Notes: generated by a model from the sequence alone, not told the origin. 64,000 bases of DNA from Arthrobacter sp. 18067 (GCF_902706295.1 NZ_CACSJJ010000025.1:18625-82624), one strand, 5' to 3'; shown: positions 41,363-50,337, numbered from the stretch's first letter. Numbers and translations: made by a program.

Positions 41363-42545
41363 CCCGGGTCAGCATTGGTGCGGGCTCCTTATGCGCGTCC
41401 GAGGCGCAGCCCCGCACCGTCAGCTTCGCAGCATGCCCGACGACGGCGGCCAAGGCTTGGTTGCTGGGCGGACTTCCCGGCTGGAGTTGCCGGTCCCGCT
41501 GCCTTTTGTTGTAACGCACGGCGGCTTCGCGTTGCTCGTGGGCCCCGTTGCCCCGTTCCAGCAAGTCCGAGATCCCCGCTTTGACCAGCTCCAATTCATG
41601 TTGGTCATCCAGGACCGGGCTCACATAATCCACCAGTGCCCACACGACCTCCGCCGCCGGCTGAGGACGGAAATCACCAAAATCAAGAAGATCTCCGCGC
41701 AGCCCTGAATTACTGGCTTGCCAGCTCGCCATCCGCAGTAGTGCCGTGGGCACCGCAGTGGGCTCAACGCCGTCGAGCATTTCCAAAGAAGCCGTCTCCA
41801 CCAAGGCCCGGACCAGCACTGCAATCAGTGCCGCGTCCTCGGCGCGCAGGCAGACATCGGCCACGCGGACCTCCACGGTGGGGTGGTTCATGGAGATGCG
41901 GGCGTCAAAGTAGATCATGCCCTCATCCAGGATTACGCCTGTTTCCAGCAGTCGTTTCACGATGCGTCGATAGGCGGTGAGCGAACCAAAAACGGCCGAC
42001 GGTCCGGAGGTGGGCCATCGGTTCCATGCCTGCGTGCGGTAGCTGTCGAAACCCGTGGGAAGTCCGCGCCAGTAGGGCGAGTTGGCGGTGAGGGCCGTGA
42101 GCACAGCGAGTTTGTCGCGGATGTGGTCAAGCACCACCACACCTTCCTCGGGCGACTCCACTGATGTATGCACGTGGAATCCGCACGTCAATTGCTCCGT
42201 GGCGATGATCCCAAAGCGATCCAGCATTGCGGAATAGCGGGGATCCGGAGTGGTATGCGTGTTCGAGGCCAGTGGAGACGTGGCGATCGCGGCAACCCGG
42301 GCTCCGTGTTGGCGGGCGGCCTCGTTGGCCATGGCCCTGCCTCGGTGGATCTGCTGCAGGAGCTCGGTGTAGCTGTGGCAGGGACGGGTCTGGGTTTCAA
42401 TTTGTTCCAGCTTGAGTTCGTGGCTGAGGCCCGTTGCGGTTGTGGGCTCATCGTGGCCTGCCAGCAGCGCATCCGCGAGGGCCAAGGGCTCGCCCGTCAC
42501 AGGATCGACGATGAGCAGCTCTTCCTCAACCCCGAAAGTCCGCAT
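41349..42545 (-). CDS. YbdK-type carboxylate-amine ligase (GCS2 family)
   Basis: A 398-residue glutamate-cysteine ligase 2-family protein. The N-terminus MRTFGVEEELLIVDP and the internal GFHVHTSVES and NHPTVEVRVADVCLRAED are family signatures of the ATP- and metal-binding site. Actinobacteria make mycothiol rather than glutathione; some members of this family make gamma-glutamylcysteine for ergothioneine (EgtA), others have unknown substrates. The start is ATG 42545; the extended frame to 42791 lies over the end of the next gene and lacks family sequence. Confidence 0.85.
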   Translation of the reverse strand: MRTFGVEEELLIVDPVTGEPLALADALLAGHDEPTTATGLSHELKLEQIETQTRPCHSYTELLQQIHRGRAMANEAARQHGARVAAIATSPLASNTHTTPDPRYSAMLDRFGIIATEQLTCGFHVHTSVESPEEGVVVLDHIRDKLAVLTALTANSPYWRGLPTGFDSYRTQAWNRWPTSGPSAVFGSLTAYRRIVKRLLETGVILDEGMIYFDARISMNHPTVEVRVADVCLRAEDAALIAVLVRALVETASLEMLDGVEPTAVPTALLRMASWQASNSGLRGDLLDFGDFRPQPAAEVVWALVDYVSPVLDDQHELELVKAGISDLLERGNGAHEQREAAVRYNKRQRDRQLQPGSPPSNQALAAVVGHAAKLTVRGCASDAHKEPAPMLTRVRRP

Positions 42546-42607
42546 GCTCCATTCTGCGCCCGGAGCACGGTGGAGGACAGGGCCGACATGAGGCCATCGC
42601 GTGGAGC

Positions 42608-44131
42608 TTAGTCCTGGAAGTACTCGATCTTCGCGCCGATGGTGTTCAGCCGCTCGGCCAGGTCCTCGTAGCCGCGCTCGATCACGTAGATGTTGCGGAG
42701 CTCCGAGGTTCCCCTGGCTGCCAACATCGCCAAGAGCAAGCAGGCGGCAGGGCGCAGGGCCGGTGGGCAGCCGATTTCCGCGGCACGCCACTTGGTGGGT
42801 CCGTTGACGTAAATCCGGTGCGGATCCAGCAACTGCACCTGGGCGCCCAGCTTGTTGAGCTCCGTCAAGTAGATGGCCCGGTTTTCGTAGACCCAGTCGT
42901 GGATCATAGTCTGGCCCTCGGCGTTGCCCGCAATCACGGCGAAGAACGGCAGGTTGTCGATGTTCAGGCCCGGGAACGGCATGGGGTGGATCTTGTCCTG
43001 CGGCGCGCGGAGCTCCGAGGGCTTGGTTGTGACGTCCACCAGGCGGGTCCGGCCGTTGCGGGCCATGTACTCGCCTGAGATCTCGAGGTTCTGGCCCATC
43101 TGCTCCAAAGTAGCGAGCTCGATTTCCATGAATTCGATGGGAACCCGGCGGATGGTGACCTCGGAGTTGGTGACAATGCCGGCGGTAATCAGGCTCATGG
43201 CCTCGATGGGGTCCTCGGACGGGAAGTACTCAATATCGACGTCAATGGTGGAGCGGCCGGTGATCTTCAGCGTCGTGGTTCCGACGCCTTCAATCGCCAC
43301 TCCAAGCCCCTGCAGGTAGAAGCAGAGGTCCTGGACCATGTAGTTGGGGCTGGCGTTGCGGATCACCGTAGTGCCTTCGCGGTGCGCGGCGGCCATGATG
43401 GCGTTCTCGGTAACGGTGTCACCGCGCTCGGTCAGGACGAAGGAACGGTCATGAGCGTCAGCTGGAGGTGCAGAAACAGAGTAGAAACCGGACTTCGCTT
43501 CAACCTCGAGTCCGAACTGGCGAAGCGCCTGCATGTGGGGCTCTACGGTCCGCGTGCCGAGGTCGCAGCCACCGGCGTAAGGCAGCAGGTATTCGCTGGT
43601 CTCGTCCAGCAACGGACCGAGCAGCATGATGACGCTGCGGGTGCGTCGGGCGGCATCCACGTCCATGGATCCAAGGTCCAGGACCTCGGGCCGGCGGATG
43701 CGGAGATCGCTGCCGTTGAGCCATGTACATTCCATGCCGATGGACGTCAGCACCTCGACGATCCTGTTGACTTCCTCGATGCGTGCCAAGCGGCGCAGCG
43801 TGGTGGTGCCACGGTTTATCAGGCTCGCGCACAGAAGCGCGACGCCGGCATTCTTGCTGCTGTTGACGTCCACTTCGCCGGAAAGGGTTCGGCCACCCTC
43901 CACGCGGAGGTGGGTCATCTGCGGCTTGCCCACTTTGACGATTGAACGCCCGACAATGGCTTCGAGCCGTTCGATCATCCGGAGGCTCAGATTCTGTTTG
44001 CCTTGCTCCATCCGGGCGATTGCGCTCTGGCTGGTTCCCAGCTCGGTAGCCAACTGCCCCTGCGTCCACCCTTTTTCGCCACGGGCGTTGCGGAGCAGAA
44101 GGCCTACGTGTTCAGCGGTAGGTTGCGTCAT
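42608..44131 (-). CDS. XRE helix-turn-helix fused to a MurA-like enolpyruvyl transferase
   Basis: A 507-residue fusion. Residues about 9-65 are an XRE/Cro helix-turn-helix (WTQGQLATELGTSQSAIARMEQ). Residues from about 73 form a complete EPSP/MurA-type domain with Lys93-Asn94 (E. coli Lys22-Asn23), the reactive Cys189 in PYAGGCDLGTR (E. coli Cys115), and YENRAIYLTELNKLGA. Enzymatic residues look intact, so it could make UDP-GlcNAc-enolpyruvate, yet the DNA-binding domain implies a regulatory role. I start at ATG 44131; TTG 44137 is possible. Confidence 0.85.
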   Translation of the reverse strand: MTQPTAEHVGLLLRNARGEKGWTQGQLATELGTSQSAIARMEQGKQNLSLRMIERLEAIVGRSIVKVGKPQMTHLRVEGGRTLSGEVDVNSSKNAGVALLCASLINRGTTTLRRLARIEEVNRIVEVLTSIGMECTWLNGSDLRIRRPEVLDLGSMDVDAARRTRSVIMLLGPLLDETSEYLLPYAGGCDLGTRTVEPHMQALRQFGLEVEAKSGFYSVSAPPADAHDRSFVLTERGDTVTENAIMAAAHREGTTVIRNASPNYMVQDLCFYLQGLGVAIEGVGTTTLKITGRSTIDVDIEYFPSEDPIEAMSLITAGIVTNSEVTIRRVPIEFMEIELATLEQMGQNLEISGEYMARNGRTRLVDVTTKPSELRAPQDKIHPMPFPGLNIDNLPFFAVIAGNAEGQTMIHDWVYENRAIYLTELNKLGAQVQLLDPHRIYVNGPTKWRAAEIGCPPALRPAACLLLAMLAARGTSELRNIYVIERGYEDLAERLNTIGAKIEYFQD

Positions 44132-44342
44132 ATCCAAGAAATATCACAGGTGAGCTAGAACTCCTGAACAAAACGCCGTTTGAGCGGCAAAAGTCACATC
44201 GTACCCGCACTGTGAGATAAGGAGCCCGACGGCGGCTGCACCTGCTGGCGAACGCTTTCCCTTAGTTACTCCAAGGGCAGAGGTCCCCATTGCGGTTCCC
44301 CGAGCGATGACCAAGCATGGACTTGAAAGCTCAGGGGGAAAC

Positions 44343-45356
44343 ATGCCTTTCTACGGCGCCGACGTCGATCAACTCAAATCACTCTCCAAGGCCCTGGCCA
44401 ACGGCGCGTCACTTCTGACCAGCCGGGCCCGGGAACTCGACTCCTTGATCAGCCAAAGCGCATCCGGCCAGGGCGGCAACTGGCAGGGCCAGGACGCCCA
44501 ACGGTTTGCCGCAGACTGGCGAGGCCGCCTGCGACCACTGCTAGAAAGAACCACGCGCGGCCTCGAAGAGGCGTCAAAGTCCGCGCTCACCAATGCCGGC
44601 GAGCAGTCCTCCACTTCGACGGAAGGTGCGGGCGGGAGCTCAGGCAGTGGTTCAGGGAGCGCCGGCAGTTCCGATGGCGGCTCAGGCGATTCGGGCACAT
44701 CCGGGAACGACGCCACCACCAAGACCGCAGCCAATCCGAACCCCGGCCAGCCAACACCGCAGGAAATCCTGGACAAATACCAGGTCAGCGACGCCGAGAC
44801 CACCAATTGGCCCGGGGACTGGGATCCCCTGCGCTTCGTGGTTGACCAAAGGGAGGTCACCGAGAAGGAAGCGGAGCTCCTCAACGGCCTGGGTCCTTTC
44901 GAGATGAACGCCTTCAAAGGCATTCACGATGACGCCTTCAGCACTGCCGACGACCGCTTCCCCAGCGCCGACCGCAACGATGACCAGAACGATGCCTTCC
45001 GTCACGCGTATTGGAACGCGCTCATGGTCAAGGAGTTCGGCGCGGACTGGGCGGAGGACTACGCCACGGCGCACGAGCAGCTCCCCGGCAACCCCGCGCC
45101 CCGTGAGGCCATGGATCTGTACAACAATGAGGTGGGCCGCAATGTGGCCATAGCCAACCCGGATGCCAGCGCTGAGGAGCTTGCGGACTTGATCGAGGAA
45201 GCCGTGAACAAGGGCGACACTGTGGTGGTGGGACAGGACCTGCTGCCCCATCCGTCCAATGAAGTCCCCATGGACCAGACTGGCGACGCCAACAATGCCG
45301 AACCCGCCCCTGGCGAGGACCCTGAGTTCAACGACGAGTCGAGGACAACCTCGTGA
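44343..45356 (+). CDS. WXG100-like secreted effector with a C-terminal DUF6973-type domain
   Basis: A 337-residue protein with three parts. Residues 1-88 are a helical WXG100-like hairpin with Trp47-Gln-Gly. Residues 89-130 are a Gly/Ser/Thr linker. The C-terminal domain contains DAFRHAYWNALM, AHEQLPGNP and MDLYNNEVGRNVA, a His/Asn-rich pattern I associate with DUF6973. The layout is that of type VII secretion substrates and polymorphic toxins. AGGGGG lies before the ATG at 44343. It overlaps a lipoprotein gene by 4 bases, as toxin-immunity pairs often do. No ESX secretion genes are in the window. Confidence 0.8.
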   Translation: MPFYGADVDQLKSLSKALANGASLLTSRARELDSLISQSASGQGGNWQGQDAQRFAADWRGRLRPLLERTTRGLEEASKSALTNAGEQSSTSTEGAGGSSGSGSGSAGSSDGGSGDSGTSGNDATTKTAANPNPGQPTPQEILDKYQVSDAETTNWPGDWDPLRFVVDQREVTEKEAELLNGLGPFEMNAFKGIHDDAFSTADDRFPSADRNDDQNDAFRHAYWNALMVKEFGADWAEDYATAHEQLPGNPAPREAMDLYNNEVGRNVAIANPDASAEELADLIEEAVNKGDTVVVGQDLLPHPSNEVPMDQTGDANNAEPAPGEDPEFNDESRTTS

Positions 45357-45832
45357 GGGTCCGGGCTCACGTCCATGAACGACGCCGGACGCGGACTTCC
45401 GCGGGCCGCGTCGCCGTCGCCGGCCTGTTCGCTTTCATTCTGGCCTGCGCCCTGGCCGCCTGTTCACTAGGAGGATCCGTCATGCCCGAATCGAACGAGA
45501 AGCTCAACAGCCAGGTGCTTGAGTCTGCGAGGAACGGCACGGCCTTGAAACTGGCTGACGCCACGGACTTCGAGTGGGACCAGGCAGGTTTCGTAACGGA
45601 GGGAACGCCGGCCACGGACATCGAAGCAGCCTTCGGCGAGCCGCTGACCAAGGAGAACCGCTACACGGCGTCGCCCGCGTTGTTCGTCTTCCTGAAGGAC
45701 GGGAAGGTGGCCAAGGCAATCCGCATCGTCCCGGATGCCTTCTTCGGCGCTGACGCACAAAAGAAGTACGGCCGGGACGTGGTCCTCACCCCGCCGGAGG
45801 GGAAAAAGGGCTTCCTCACCTGGCAGGAGTAG
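45353..45832 (+). CDS. Lipoprotein, candidate immunity partner
   Basis: A 159-residue protein with a basic N-terminus, a hydrophobic stretch and a lipobox Leu34-Ala-Ala-Cys37, so it should be lipid-anchored outside the membrane. The mature domain is about 120 residues, acidic then basic, with no family that I recognise. Its GTG overlaps the stop of the WXG100-type gene (GTGA). A surface-tethered partner of a secreted protein would suit an immunity role, but no homology supports this. Confidence 0.75.
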   Translation: MRVRAHVHERRRTRTSAGRVAVAGLFAFILACALAACSLGGSVMPESNEKLNSQVLESARNGTALKLADATDFEWDQAGFVTEGTPATDIEAAFGEPLTKENRYTASPALFVFLKDGKVAKAIRIVPDAFFGADAQKKYGRDVVLTPPEGKKGFLTWQE

Positions 45833-45841
45833 CGCCCGAAG

Positions 45842-46579
45842 TTACTGGACGCGCCAGTACCCCAAGGCATCAATCCGATGCTTGTCCACGCCCAGCACCT
45901 TCCGCAGGTGCTTCACGATTGCCCGGGTACTGGACGCTTCACAGGCGATCCAGAAGAAGTCTTCATCCACGGAAACAGTCTCGGCAGTGAGAGCACCGCA
46001 GACTTCCTCTACCAAAGCGGCACCATCGCGTTTGCGCGGAATCCAGCTGACGACGTCGGAATCTGACGTCCGCACGTCAAGGGAGGGGTCGGCATCGTGC
46101 TGGTATTCAAGCCAGGCGGTCACCGGAGCCGCGCCCGCAGCGGTGAGCTGCCGCTCGTCCAACAAGGAGTTGATGGCCGGGATGGACGCGGGATCGCCCA
46201 CCACCCAGATCCGACGCGGAGCCGGCTGCGGGAATGTGAAGGAACTGCCTTGGACCGTTGCATCGATGGTGTCGCCGGCGCTGACGGAGCGGGCCCAATC
46301 CGCCGCAACGCCGTTGTGCATTGCGAAGTCCATGCTGAACGTGCCCGTCGCAGGGGAAGCGTTGACCAAGGTGTAAGCGCGCTGATGGGCCTTGCCGGAA
46401 TCGTTGAACCACAGCCGGATCCACATGGTGGGATGCAGGCCGCTGCGCTCCAGGAGTCCACCGTCGCGCACGTGCACACGCAGGAAGTCCGGAGTGATCT
46501 CTTCCTTCCCCGTGACTTCCAAGGTGAAGTCCTTGGCGCCCATGACTTTGAGGACGACGCCTTCCCAATTCCGCTTCAA
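45842..46579 (-). CDS. Siderophore-interacting protein (ViuB-type FAD ferric reductase)
   Basis: A 245-residue flavoprotein of the siderophore-interacting family, with the FAD-binding RAYTLVNASP, the DPASIPAINSLLDE segment and the C-terminal GYWRVQ. It reduces ferric siderophores in the cytoplasm to release iron. I prefer TTG 46579 (MKRNWEGVVLK) because AAGGAG lies 6-7 bases upstream; GTG 46594 is in frame. An IdeR/DtxR box lies 62 bases upstream of this start, so it should be iron-repressed. Confidence 0.87.
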   Translation of the reverse strand: MKRNWEGVVLKVMGAKDFTLEVTGKEEITPDFLRVHVRDGGLLERSGLHPTMWIRLWFNDSGKAHQRAYTLVNASPATGTFSMDFAMHNGVAADWARSVSAGDTIDATVQGSSFTFPQPAPRRIWVVGDPASIPAINSLLDERQLTAAGAAPVTAWLEYQHDADPSLDVRTSDSDVVSWIPRKRDGAALVEEVCGALTAETVSVDEDFFWIACEASSTRAIVKHLRKVLGVDKHRIDALGYWRVQ

Positions 46580-46640
46580 GCAACACTCCTTCACGAAAGG
46601 CCACGATTTGTGAACGGGGCCAAAGCCATTTATCTTGAAC

Positions 46641-46659
46641 TTAAGTAAGCCTAACCTAA
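46641..46659. promoter_or_regulatory. IdeR/DtxR iron box
   Basis: TTAAGTAAGCCTAACCTAA matches the actinobacterial iron box TTAGGTTAGGCTAACCTAA at 16 of 19 positions, with the right half perfect. It lies between the divergent siderophore reductase and penicillin-acylase-like genes and should repress both when iron is plentiful. Confidence 0.8.
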
Positions 46660-46680
46660 GCTCGAAAGCGGCCTGAGATT

Positions 46681-48804
46681 ATGACGCCTGCCCCGACGCA
46701 CAATTCCGCCCCGGCAGGCGGCCCCGGAACCTACCGTGACTCATGGGGAATCCCGCACCTGTGGGCGGATTCCGCTGATGAAGTCGCGTACCTCCAAGGC
46801 ATGAATGCGGCCACCGACCGCTCCTGGCAGATCGAACTGGAACGGTGGCGTTCGGAGGGCCGCACGGCGGAAGTGCTCGGCCCGGACGTTGTGGTCTGGG
46901 ACCGGTTTGCCCGGCAAGCCCGGCTGGACGACACCGCGCGCCGCTGCTTTGAAAACCTCGACGACGACACTCAACGCTGGTGCGGACGGTACGTGGCCGG
47001 CGTCAACCAGGCCCTGGCGGACGGGCTCCGCGGCGGCCCCGAGTTCAACGAATCCGGCAGCACTCCGGAGCCATGGAATCCGTGGACGCCGCTCGGCGTC
47101 TTCCTGGTGCATCACATCCTCTTCTCCACGTTCCCCAACAAGCTCTTCAGGGCGCACGTCGCGCGAACACTCGGCGACGAGGCCGTGAGCCTGTTCAGCA
47201 TCGAAGCTCCGGTCTGGTCCGGCAGCAACGCCTGGGCCGCGCACGGTTCGACGACGGCCAGCGGCCTCCCGCTGATCGCAGGCGACCCCCACCGCCTCAT
47301 GGAACTCCCCGGCGTGTACCAGCAAGTTCGGCTGGCCTGCCCGGAGTTCGACGCGATCGGCTTCGCATTCCCCGGGGTCCCCGGGCTCCCGCACTTCGCG
47401 CACACCGGCCACACCGCCTGGGCAATCACCAACGCCATGGCCGACTACCAGGACCTCTTCGAGGAAGAACTGCGCCGGGTCACCGATGCGGACGGCGAGC
47501 GCGTTGAGGCGCGTGGAGCGGAAGGCTGGGAAACCGCCGTCGTCAGTACCGAAACCATTACCGTCCGCGACGGCGAGGCGGTCACCGTCCAGGTCATCGA
47601 GACGGACCGCGGTTCAGTGATCTCTGAAGCGCCCGACGGCGACGCCCTGAGTCTGCGTTTCCCGGCCCGGGTTGAGGGGCGGCTGGGTTTCGAGGCCCTC
47701 CTGCCACTGCTGCGGAGCCGGAGCGTCTCCGAGGTTGAGGTCGCTTTCGATGCCTGGGTGGAGCCGGTCAACAGCGTGGTGGCCGCGGACGATTCCGGGA
47801 CCGTGCGGCACTTCGTTGCCGGACTCGTTCCGCAACGGAATCCCGCAAACCGTCGTCTCCCGGCTCCGGCGTTCTCCGCGCGCCATGAGTGGGACGGCCA
47901 GTACGTGATCCTGCCCCGCACCGAAATCCACCAGTTTGCCGTGAGCGCGAACGACCGCGCTGCAGGAGGCGGCGATGCCGTAGCCATGGAGTTCGCGCCG
48001 GCGCACCGTGCCCTGCGCATCCGCGAGTTGCTGGAGTCCGCTCCGGCCGGGACCTTGTCAGTGGATGACATGCAGGCTATCCACACGGACACTTTGCTGG
48101 GTCCGTGGCCATTGTTCCGGTCACTGCTTGAGGGGATCGATGCTGACGATTTGTCCAGCGAGGCCAAGGAATTGCGTTCATTGCTGTTCGAATGGGACGG
48201 CCGCATGGACGCCGGAAGCCACCGCGCTGCCGTTTTCTCAGCGTGGCGGGGCGCGTTGGTACAGCGTCTGGCACGGCACGCCGCGCTTGCTCCGCTGAAC
48301 GAGCCCACGGGTTACTCCCCCTTGTTCGGGCCATGGTTGTCCGTGGTATCCCGCGTTGGTTTTGCCCTGGAGACCCTCCTGGGCCGCGGCTCCGAGCTCG
48401 GCATCAGCGTTGGTGTGGAAGCTGCGGCCGGGCTCGAAGACGTTGCATTGGAGGAAGCCATGCTCAATGGCTCTACCTGGGGCGACCGGCACAAGCTCCT
48501 GCCCGTTCACGTCCTCCCGGGTGCCCTCGGGTCATCGGCACCCACATCCGATCTGAGCGGAGACACCGGGTGCATCCTCTGCACCGAAAGCCTCCCCGGA
48601 GTAGACGACCGAAGTTTCCGTGGGCCCGTGGCCCGTTACGTTTGGGACCTGTCCGATCGGCGAAACAGCCGATGGATTGTCCCTTTCGGCGCCTTGGGTA
48701 CGCCGGACCACCAGCACTTTGCCGACCAACTCCCGCTATGGACCGCCGGGCAACTCGCCCCTGTGGTCACTGACTGGTCGGCCCTGGTCAAAGACATTCC
48801 CTAG
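46681..48804 (+). CDS. Penicillin acylase-family Ntn hydrolase, no signal peptide
   Basis: A 707-residue Ntn hydrolase. The precursor would be cut before Ser182 in WSGSNAWAAHG, exposing the N-terminal nucleophile; LIAGDPHRLMELPGVYQ and FAHTGHTAWAITNAMADYQD follow as in the family, with Asn in the oxyanion region. Members hydrolyse amides such as penicillins, acyl-homoserine lactones or siderophore acyl chains (PvdQ). Unlike most, it has no export signal, so it should act in the cytoplasm. It lies 22 bases from an iron box and is followed by a siderophore-type acyltransferase gene, which points to a siderophore substrate. Confidence 0.85.
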   Translation: MTPAPTHNSAPAGGPGTYRDSWGIPHLWADSADEVAYLQGMNAATDRSWQIELERWRSEGRTAEVLGPDVVVWDRFARQARLDDTARRCFENLDDDTQRWCGRYVAGVNQALADGLRGGPEFNESGSTPEPWNPWTPLGVFLVHHILFSTFPNKLFRAHVARTLGDEAVSLFSIEAPVWSGSNAWAAHGSTTASGLPLIAGDPHRLMELPGVYQQVRLACPEFDAIGFAFPGVPGLPHFAHTGHTAWAITNAMADYQDLFEEELRRVTDADGERVEARGAEGWETAVVSTETITVRDGEAVTVQVIETDRGSVISEAPDGDALSLRFPARVEGRLGFEALLPLLRSRSVSEVEVAFDAWVEPVNSVVAADDSGTVRHFVAGLVPQRNPANRRLPAPAFSARHEWDGQYVILPRTEIHQFAVSANDRAAGGGDAVAMEFAPAHRALRIRELLESAPAGTLSVDDMQAIHTDTLLGPWPLFRSLLEGIDADDLSSEAKELRSLLFEWDGRMDAGSHRAAVFSAWRGALVQRLARHAALAPLNEPTGYSPLFGPWLSVVSRVGFALETLLGRGSELGISVGVEAAAGLEDVALEEAMLNGSTWGDRHKLLPVHVLPGALGSSAPTSDLSGDTGCILCTESLPGVDDRSFRGPVARYVWDLSDRRNSRWIVPFGALGTPDHQHFADQLPLWTAGQLAPVVTDWSALVKDIP

Positions 48805-48852
48805 CTAAACCCGTTGCCCGCATCAGCCCGCATCACCCCCCCGAAGGAAATC

Positions 48853-49452
48853 ATGACCACCACCACCGAGGACTACTCCGTCCGTACCACCGTCTACTCA
48901 GAAGACCTCCAAGGATGGGGTGAACTGCGACTTGTTCCGCTGGTTCCCGGCGAGGACATAGACCTCATCTTCGAATGGGTTACCCAGCCCCGCGCCAAGT
49001 TCTGGGGAATGACGGAAAACTCCCGTGAGGAAGTCCTGGGGATCTACGAGTTCCTTGACTCCTTGGAGACCCACCACGCGTTCCTTGCCGTCCTTGACGG
49101 AGAGCCGTTGGCCCTCTTCCAAACGTACGAGCCCCTGCACGATCCCGTCGGCGAGGCCTATCCCGCCCGTGAGGCCGACATTGGCATGCACTTGCTGCTC
49201 GCTCCGGCCACGCGACCCATTCCGCACTTCACGCCTAAGCTCGGCACTGCCCTCATCCAGTACATGTTCACCCTGCCGGGCAAGGACCGGATTGTGGTGG
49301 AGCCTGACTCCCGCAACGCCAAAGCCCTGCGCCGCCTGGAAGCCACCTGCTTTGAACTGGGGCCCATCATCCAGCTTGCCGAGAAGGAGGCCCAGTTGGG
49401 GTTCCTGACCCGGGCAGGCTTTGACGAGATCCAGGAGCAGAAGGCTCTCTGA
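48853..49452 (+). CDS. GNAT acyltransferase of the siderophore (IucB/MbtK) type
   Basis: A 199-residue acyltransferase. Family marks are HFTPKLGTALIQYMF, the IVVEPDSRNAKALRRLE acyl-CoA-binding segment, and the KEAQLGFLTRAGF end. Relatives acylate N-hydroxylysine or cadaverine hydroxylamine during hydroxamate siderophore synthesis. GAAGGAAA precedes ATG 48853. It lies 48 bases after the penicillin-acylase-like gene. The hydroxylase and NIS synthetase usually found with it are not within the window. Confidence 0.85.
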   Translation: MTTTTEDYSVRTTVYSEDLQGWGELRLVPLVPGEDIDLIFEWVTQPRAKFWGMTENSREEVLGIYEFLDSLETHHAFLAVLDGEPLALFQTYEPLHDPVGEAYPAREADIGMHLLLAPATRPIPHFTPKLGTALIQYMFTLPGKDRIVVEPDSRNAKALRRLEATCFELGPIIQLAEKEAQLGFLTRAGFDEIQEQKAL

Positions 49453-49476
49453 GCCTCACCTCACCCCCAACGCGAA

Positions 49477-49509
49477 GTGCCGCCGGCGCCCCCAACAGGC
49501 CGGCGGCAC
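49477..49509. terminator. Hairpin between convergent siderophore and ECF-transporter genes
   Basis: GTGCCGCCGGC (49477-49487) and GCCGGCGGCAC (49499-49509) form a perfect 11-base GC-rich stem with an 11-base loop. It lies between the acyltransferase gene and the convergent ykoC. There is no T-run on either side, so it is a likely terminator by position and strength only. Confidence 0.6.
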
Positions 49510-49542
49510 GCTTGGTGCCCAGCTCGCCAGTGCGTGAAAGCG

Positions 49543-50337
49543 CTAGCGCCAGACGAAACTCCAGGTTCCAGCGCCGAGTGCCGTCAGGACTGCACCCGCC
49601 GCGATGATCACCCCGCCAAGGACCACCCAGGCGTCCAGCATCGAATATGTGGATTCGCGCGCCCACGTTCGCTGACCTCCGCCGAAGCCTCGCGCTTCCA
49701 TGGTTACTGCCAGCCGCGAAGCCCTCCTTACGGCCTGGACCAAGAGCCCGAAGCTCTGGCCGAGAGTGGCCTTCAGCCGTTGCAACGGACTGCCTTGGGA
49801 ACCGACGCCACGGGCCCGGCGGGCCATGCCGATGGTCTGCCACTCCTCCGCCATCAGGCCCACCAGCCGCATGGCTGCCAGGGACCCCAGGACAAAGCGG
49901 TGCGGCAGCTTTGCTTTCTGCGCCAGCGCATCGGCCAGGTCGGTCGGATCCGTGCAGGTCATCAGCAGGATCGCCGGGAGGGCGATCGCCAAACCGCGCA
50001 GCATGAAACCCAGCCCCAGCTCAAGGGAACCTTCGCTGATGGACCAGAGTCCGACGTCGAGCAGTACAGCGCCGCTGTCCGCCGCCACGATCGCCGTGCT
50101 CCAGCCGCCGATCGCCGCCGCGATGATCAAGGGCCAAGCGCGCTGCCATAGGAGCCGCAGGGTAAGCCCGGCCAGCGGGAACAGCGCAAGTTCCGCAACC
50201 AGCGCCGTGGACGCCGACACCCAGTCGATGGACAGGGCCAGTACCAGGGAAATCAGGAAAACCGACACGAACTTCGCCAAAGGGTTTGCACGCGTCAGCA
50301 GGGCATGGTTTCCACGGATGTTCAGTGCGTCCCTCAT
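49543..50337 (-). CDS. ykoC: Energy-coupling factor transporter T component (YkoC)
   Basis: A 264-residue CbiQ-like membrane protein with about five helices and two Ala-Arg-Gly coupling motifs, MARRARG and TMEARGFG, which transmit ATPase motion to the membrane complex. It is the last gene of the ykoEDC set and overlaps the ATPase gene by 4 bases. Together they import a thiamine precursor. Confidence 0.88.
   Translation of the reverse strand: MRDALNIRGNHALLTRANPLAKFVSVFLISLVLALSIDWVSASTALVAELALFPLAGLTLRLLWQRAWPLIIAAAIGGWSTAIVAADSGAVLLDVGLWSISEGSLELGLGFMLRGLAIALPAILLMTCTDPTDLADALAQKAKLPHRFVLGSLAAMRLVGLMAEEWQTIGMARRARGVGSQGSPLQRLKATLGQSFGLLVQAVRRASRLAVTMEARGFGGGQRTWARESTYSMLDAWVVLGGVIIAAGAVLTALGAGTWSFVWR

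Noticed and set aside
42546..42791. N-terminal extension of the YbdK-type ligase
   Set aside because: The family N-terminus begins at MRTFGVEEE (42545); the extension overlaps the end of the HTH-MurA gene and has no family sequence.
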